Assembly: GCA_902772565.1 (NCBI GenBank)
Contig: CACYBJ010000116.1
Coordinates: forward strand, 1 to 9,353
Source: an uncultured Lachnospiraceae bacterium
GTDB taxonomy: Bacteria > Bacillota > Clostridia > Lachnospirales > Lachnospiraceae
Length of the DNA: 9,353 bases
Direction of reading: 5' to 3'
The position numbers and the translations under genes are program-made. Of the stretch, positions 5,596 through 9,353 are shown in pieces. Each line of letters starts with the position of its first letter. Position 1 is the first letter of the stretch. The notes below the pieces were generated by a model. The model was not told the origin of the DNA. It saw nothing but the letters and a program-made list of their open reading frames with translations, and made no database searches.

Positions 5596-6900
5596 TTATG
5601 AATTTGCCTTGGATTTGGCAGATACGTAGGCGTAGGTCACTCTTCCGTCCGAAAGCTTGTATTCCACAAGTTCCACATACTCATCCGCATAATTCGTTTT
5701 AAAGCAGTATGCTGCCTGAGCGGGACTGCCGGACTCTGCCATTAAGGCATCCTCCTCATCGGCGGATGCATCTGCCGGAAGAGGCGTATAGACATTCAGT
5801 TCGTATCCAAGATACTTAAATACATCCGCAGTAAAACTTGTGCAGTTGTATTTAAGAAGTCCGAAGTTTTTACGGTAACCCTCCACGTAGGTCTTAAGAG
5901 TCTCAAAGTCAGATTCCTTAACCACCACCGGAAGCGCCATAAAGTTCTTTCTTACGGTAGTCTCCGGAGTGTACTTTGTGTCCGCATAGTCTATGATCTC
6001 ATAGTCCTTTTCATTTTCGGAATTCATGATTATATAATCCGGACACTTGATCCAGGATGCCACCTTGGGCTGAAGAAGCGCGGCCAGACCCACAGCTCTT
6101 CCGCCGAAGCCGTACATATCAAGGCTTCCGTCCTCATGGGAAAATCCCAGCCAGGAATGGCCTGCGGTGAATCCCCTGCCGCCGCCGTTTTCGTCGTCAT
6201 AGTCCATGACATTGTAGTTGTCCTTGTTAGGTGTGCTTAACATAAAGGACAGCACGGCTTTTCCGTGGTAAAAATAATCGATGTAGCCTTCGTAGGAGTA
6301 GAAGGCATCTGCCGTAGTAGGAGTCGGATCCACGCTGTCGGGGAAGCCGTCGCCGTCGGTATCGGTTTCGGTGCCGTCAAACTCGATTATCAGGTCTTCG
6401 TCATTACCGGAGAAGAAATCCAGTTCGGTATCGGACTCTGTGTAATCGCTGCTTATTTCACCGCTGTTGTTGTGGATTCCATCGGGTTCCAAAGAAGCGG
6501 CATCCGAACTGTAATCATCGGCGTAATCCGTATCGTTTTCGGAGGCATCAGCCGTTTTTCCACTTTGTGAATAGTCGGCCTTACTTGAAGATTCCGAAAC
6601 GGAAACTATTTCTCCGTTGCTTCTCTTAATGTCTTTTGAATTATCCACCTTAAGGAACTTCATTCCAAAAGGAACCGCTATCGCAATTAAAACAATACAG
6701 GCCGCCACCGGTGCAAATCTTAATACAAAGTTTTTCTTCTTTATTTCGGCAGATGCGCCAAGTCCGTTTTCGCGAAGCATCTTCGCTTTTTTCATTTCAT
6801 AGGTATCGGAAAACACATGAGTATCGTCAAGACTGTCGAATTCTTCAAGCGACATATTTTCCAGACGTTTAACGTCGTCTTCGTTAATGTTATTCGTCAT
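5596..6900 (-). CDS. putative anti-sigma membrane protein with extracytoplasmic cysteine-hydrolase-like domain
   Basis: A 434-residue protein in the anti-sigma position, its ATG overlapping the sigma-factor stop (ATGA). Layout: a short acidic cytoplasmic part (1-57); one membrane helix (about 58-80); a low-complexity Ser/Asp/Glu linker (about 85-176); a thrombospondin type 3-like calcium motif DTDGDGFPDSVD (180-191); then an outside domain (about 200-375) with GHSWLGF (H248) and, about 100 residues later, YNCTSFTADVFKYLG (C353). His before Cys with an NC[ST]xF-type motif is the order of circularly permuted papain-like enzymes (YiiX/LRAT, NlpC/P60 clan), so I infer a cysteine peptidase or amidase, or an inactive binding derivative. 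The usual zinc anti-sigma motif (HxxxCxxC) is absent. Anti-sigma role rests on position and topology; the hydrolase assignment on two motifs. No terminator follows. Confidence 0.75.
   Translation of the reverse strand: MTNNINEDDVKRLENMSLEEFDSLDDTHVFSDTYEMKKAKMLRENGLGASAEIKKKNFVLRFAPVAACIVLIAIAVPFGMKFLKVDNSKDIKRSNGEIVSVSESSSKADYSQSGKTADASENDTDYADDYSSDAASLEPDGIHNNSGEISSDYTESDTELDFFSGNDEDLIIEFDGTETDTDGDGFPDSVDPTPTTADAFYSYEGYIDYFYHGKAVLSFMLSTPNKDNYNVMDYDDENGGGRGFTAGHSWLGFSHEDGSLDMYGFGGRAVGLAALLQPKVASWIKCPDYIIMNSENEKDYEIIDYADTKYTPETTVRKNFMALPVVVKESDFETLKTYVEGYRKNFGLLKYNCTSFTADVFKYLGYELNVYTPLPADASADEEDALMAESGSPAQAAYCFKTNYADEYVELVEYKLSDGRVTYAYVSAKSKANS
6328..6363 (-). other. calcium-binding (thrombospondin type 3-like) motif within the anti-sigma protein
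   Basis: Residues 180-191 of the membrane protein read DTDGDGFPDSVD, the DxDxDGxxDxxD pattern of calcium-binding type 3 repeats. Only one copy is present. It joins the disordered acidic linker to the hydrolase-like domain and may stiffen that junction when calcium is bound. Confidence 0.65.
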
Positions 6901-7442
6901 AGCGCACCTCCTTTCATCTTTTCTCTCAGCATTTTTTTTGCTCTCTCGTAGCGCTTTCTGACCGCTGCCTCGGACATATTAAGCCGTTTTGCGGCTTCTT
7001 TCGAGGGCAGTTCTTCCACCGCCATGAGCCTCATTACCTCCCGGTATTTTTCGGGCAGCAGACTTATTATTTCCGAAGCTCTGCTATCGGGATTATCCAC
7101 CGCACTTTCCGGTCCGGCTGCAGTACCTCCGGCACCGCTTTCCGCAAATACCGCCAGAGTTTCCTCGTCGGTATTAACCTCCCGTTCCCACTCTCTCGCA
7201 AGCTTTCTGTAACGGGTTATGGCTGCGTTTTTAAGGCAGGTCAGAACATAACGCTTGCAGTCGTCGGACGCAGCGTCTTCAAAAAAGACTTCGCCTTTTA
7301 TAAGATTCAGAAACGTGTCCTGGACCGCATCTTCCGCCTGTCCCTCGTCTCTTAATACCGAGTAGGCTGCCGCATACAGTTTGCGTTCATACAACCGGTA
7401 ACATGCTTCGATAAACAGTTTCTGCTTGCTTTTATCGATCAC
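6897..7442 (-). CDS. ECF-type RNA polymerase sigma factor
   Basis: A 181-residue sigma-70 family factor with region 2 (about 10-80; LYAAAYSVLRDEGQAEDAVQ matches the core-binding helix 2.2) and region 4 (about 125-175; LLPEKYREVMRLMAVEELPSKEAAKRLNMSEAAVRKR includes the -35-reading helix-turn-helix), joined by a Gly/Ala/Pro-rich linker (90-122) and lacking regions 1 and 3, as in extracytoplasmic-function factors. The start is GTG at 7440-7442, set by AGGAGGG 5 nt upstream. The stop overlaps the next gene's ATG as ATGA, so the pair is translationally coupled, the usual sigma/anti-sigma layout. It is likely to direct its own transcription from the candidate promoter at 7486-7514. The regulon cannot be told from this window. 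Confidence 0.92.
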   Translation of the reverse strand: MIDKSKQKLFIEACYRLYERKLYAAAYSVLRDEGQAEDAVQDTFLNLIKGEVFFEDAASDDCKRYVLTCLKNAAITRYRKLAREWEREVNTDEETLAVFAESGAGGTAAGPESAVDNPDSRASEIISLLPEKYREVMRLMAVEELPSKEAAKRLNMSEAAVRKRYERAKKMLREKMKGGAL

Positions 7443-7485
7443 CTTTTCCCTCCTGTAAAGGTGTCACTTTCGCTTTTCACCTATA

Positions 7486-7514
7486 ATAACGACGGCGAAA
7501 TACAAAATGTGACA
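7486..7514 (-). promoter_or_regulatory. candidate ECF-type promoter before the sigma-factor gene
   Basis: Minus strand: TGTCAC (7509-7514), 17-nt spacer, CGTTAT (7486-7491), resembling the TGAAAC-N16/17-CGTATA pattern of ECF promoters and unlike the sigma-A promoters elsewhere in this window. Predicted leader is about 35-40 nt and contains GTGACA, an inverted copy of the -35-like element. It begins just after the maf stop. Read-through from maf (74 nt apart, no terminator) is also possible. Confidence 0.35.
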
Positions 7515-7516
7515 AA

Positions 7517-8128
7517 TTATAAAAATCTTTTATAGACCGCCATAAAGGCATTAACCGGAAAACCGACCACGTTGTTATAGTCACCCTCAATGCTTTCCAC
7601 CAGCGCACCGCCCAATCCCTGTATTCCGTAGGAACCGGCTTTATCCATGGGCTCTCCCGTAGCAACATAGGCCCTTGCCTCTTCCTCGGTGAAGGGCTTC
7701 ATGTTCACCCGGGTACATTCGTAGAATTCCTCGGTGATGTCATCCTTTACAACGCATACGCCGGTAAATACTTCGTGGCTCTTGCCGGAAAGCTGCATCA
7801 GCATCCTTACGGCATCTTCCTCATCTTTTGGCTTTCCAAGGACTTCACCTTCCAGCGCAACCACGGTATCGGCAGATACGATAAGCCTGCCCCTCGCCTC
7901 TTCTCCCAATGCCTGTCCCACGGCCCGTGCCTTAAGCATGGCATTTTCCTGTGCAAGCAAGCCGGGATGGGTGGCATTGCTGTTTTCCTCCGCATTACTC
8001 ACATAAACATCAAACTCTATTCCCGCTCCGGCAAGAAGTTCCTTGCGCCTCGGCGAGGCAGATGCAAGGATCACCGGCTTTGATATCTTTCTGTTAAAAC
8101 TCTCTACATTCATTAAACCATGTAACAT
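7517..8128 (-). CDS. maf: Maf-family nucleoside triphosphate pyrophosphatase
   Basis: A 203-residue cytoplasmic house-cleaning enzyme that hydrolyses non-canonical or excess nucleoside triphosphates (dTTP/UTP or modified bases) to monophosphates, linked in Gram-positives to arrest of septation. Signatures: LASASPRRKELL (21-32), SADTVV (85-90, with the general-base Asp87), GKPKDEEDA (98-106), and DKAGSYGIQGLGG (162-174) followed by GDYNNVVGFP. The Gln in YGIQG fits the dTTP/UTP-specific (YhdE-like) subgroup. Start is uncertain: GAAAGG directly abuts the ATG at 8126-8128, too close to be a normal ribosome binding site, and the in-frame ATG at 8111-8113 (five residues shorter) has one 15 nt away; family N-termini usually start closer to LASASPRR. 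No strong promoter was seen; TTGCGG/TATTTT with 18-nt spacing (near 8185-8214) is a weak candidate. Confidence 0.95.
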   Translation of the reverse strand: MLHGLMNVESFNRKISKPVILASASPRRKELLAGAGIEFDVYVSNAEENSNATHPGLLAQENAMLKARAVGQALGEEARGRLIVSADTVVALEGEVLGKPKDEEDAVRMLMQLSGKSHEVFTGVCVVKDDITEEFYECTRVNMKPFTEEEARAYVATGEPMDKAGSYGIQGLGGALVESIEGDYNNVVGFPVNAFMAVYKRFL

Positions 8129-8251
8129 CCTTTCATAAAACGCCGAACAGTGAACCGAGAATTCTATTCTTCCGGCATACTATATAAAATACCACAGAAT
8201 ACTCAGCTACCGCAATTCTGCTTAGAACTATTTATTCTCGCTTATCGCACA

Positions 8252-8281
8252 AAAGACCTCACCGGAAACGGTGAGGTCTTT
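8252..8281 (-). terminator. hairpin terminator after the CWB2 surface-protein gene
   Basis: Minus strand: arms AAAGACCTCACCG (8269-8281) and CGGTGAGGTCTTT (8252-8264) form a perfect 13-bp stem with loop TTTC, followed only by a short T run (TTTTG). It begins 54 nt after the stop codon. The rest of 8129-8334 is AT-rich leader of maf with nothing else recognised. Confidence 0.85.
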
Positions 8282-8334
8282 CATTATAGATTATTATACG
8301 TTAAGAGACATTATATAATGTTCTTCTACTACCA

Positions 8335-9353
8335 TTAATCAAGGGGATTAATGATATTCATTGCGTAAGCATCACTGATGAGCGATGGTCCGCCAAGTAC
8401 AAATCCTTCTCTTACTGCGAGTTTGTTTTCCTCTGAGTAGTTTACGGCTACCTTATTCCACTTATTATTGTTAAGTGTAAGAATAAGCGGAGAACCTGTT
8501 ACTGTTGCAAGAGGTCCTGCGGAAAGTCCGTCAGGGAAGTTCTCGGAGTAAGCAAATACAAGCTTGTGGGGGTTCGCAAAGAACCTTTCAGCTACCGCAA
8601 GAGAGGTTTCAAATCTTGTATCACCTGCTACTCTTTCGGTTGTTCCATAGGCAGCAAGTTCAGATTTAATAGTTTCGGAAACTGCTCCGGTACCACCGAT
8701 AAGGTAGAATGTATTGTCGTCGCCATGCTTTGAAAGGAATTCCTTCTGTTCATCGGAAAGCTTCTTGGATACAAGAAGGATAGGAATACCTGCTGCCGAT
8801 GCCGAAAGAGAATCCGCGAATGTATCTGCAGTACATACAAGATATTCAGAATTAGGATTAACGTGGGAAGCTTCAAGGATTTCCAGGTTAGTCTCAAGTC
8901 TTCCGCTTCCTGCAAGGCGCTTGATCTTGTATGTAGTTCCCGCAAGTAATTCCTCAAATTCTTCAGGAACGGCACCTGTGCCGCCGAGAATATAAATCGT
9001 ACCGCCCTGATTCAGATTGTTTTTGATATAATCTGCAGTCAGTTCATAATAGTTCTTTCCTGTAAGAAGAACAGGCGCATCTTTTGAAGTAGCAAAATAA
9101 CTTCCTGCAAGGGCATCCGGGAAAGATGTTCCGCATGCAACTACAACCGAATCAAATCTGTCAAGTCCGAGCTGAGCCTTAAGTTCTGTTGCAGATTCAA
9201 GGGATGTTTCGAATCTGGAATCACCGTAAAGTCTGGTGATCCTGTTGGTTATCTGATCATCGCTTGACACACGACAACCATAAGTCTCTGCGTCAACTGC
9301 CCAGTCATCCTGATCCGTATAATTCTCTTCGGTACCATTTATTACGAGATAAT
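8335..9353 (-). CDS. cell wall binding repeat 2 (CWB2) surface protein, C-terminal part (5' end off window)
   Basis: The reading frame is open from the right edge to TAA at 8335-8337, about 338 residues; an internal GTG at 9268-9270 is probably not the start because coding sequence (ending ...AETYGCRV) continues above it. Counted from that GTG, three consecutive CWB2 repeats (PF04122) of about 95-100 residues are visible: RLYGDSRFETS (13-23), RLAGSGRLETN (118-128) and RVAGDTRFETS (213-223), each followed by a hydrophobic strand, an FPDALAG-like motif (FADSLSA and FPDGLSA in the later two) and, later, a LGGTGAV/IGGTGAV/LGGPSL element. In clostridia such triple repeats anchor secreted proteins non-covalently to wall polymers. 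Here they end the protein, so the functional domain must lie upstream outside the window. The gene ends its own unit. Confidence 0.9.
   Translation of the reverse strand, partial: YLVINGTEENYTDQDDWAVDAETYGCRVSSDDQITNRITRLYGDSRFETSLESATELKAQLGLDRFDSVVVACGTSFPDALAGSYFATSKDAPVLLTGKNYYELTADYIKNNLNQGGTIYILGGTGAVPEEFEELLAGTTYKIKRLAGSGRLETNLEILEASHVNPNSEYLVCTADTFADSLSASAAGIPILLVSKKLSDEQKEFLSKHGDDNTFYLIGGTGAVSETIKSELAAYGTTERVAGDTRFETSLAVAERFFANPHKLVFAYSENFPDGLSAGPLATVTGSPLILTLNNNKWNKVAVNYSEENKLAVREGFVLGGPSLISDAYAMNIINPLD

Noticed and set aside
8335..9353. GTG at 9268-9270 as the start of the CWB2 protein
   Set aside because: The frame stays open to the window edge, there is no ribosome binding site, and no secretion signal follows; the protein is simply cut by the window.

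Overview
The window looks like chromosomal DNA of a low-to-moderate GC, Gram-positive anaerobe, most likely a clostridial and Lachnospiraceae-type (Butyrivibrio-like) genome. Three things point there: a wall protein built from cell wall binding type 2 (CWB2) repeats, strong AGGAGG-type ribosome binding sites, and the style of the ThrRS, CysK and membrane sensor proteins. The genus is an inference. Every convincing gene lies on the minus strand, so transcription runs from position 9353 towards 1.

In transcription order: (i) the C-terminal part of a CWB2 surface protein (its 5' end is off the window), closed by a strong hairpin terminator; (ii) a Maf-family nucleotide pyrophosphatase; (iii) a GTG-started ECF sigma factor overlapping by ATGA a large membrane protein that sits in the anti-sigma position and carries an outside papain-like/permuted NlpC-P60-like domain; (iv) thrS, with its own promoter, a long hairpin at the 5' end of its leader and a good terminator; (v) a single type IV pilin-like protein behind an operator-like promoter region; (vi) a cysteine synthase with a consensus promoter, a possible 21-codon leader ORF and a terminator; (vii) a formyltransferase-family enzyme with a consensus promoter, a possible 43-codon small ORF, and the start of a membrane sensor protein that runs off the left edge.

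Most units look independently transcribed. thrS, cysK and maf are housekeeping genes. The accessory interest is in the sigma/anti-sigma pair (envelope sensing with a putative cysteine hydrolase as the outside module), the lone pilin and its upstream repeats, the leader architecture of cysK and thrS, and the formyltransferase of unknown substrate. No tRNA, rRNA, CRISPR array, insertion sequence or phage gene was seen.
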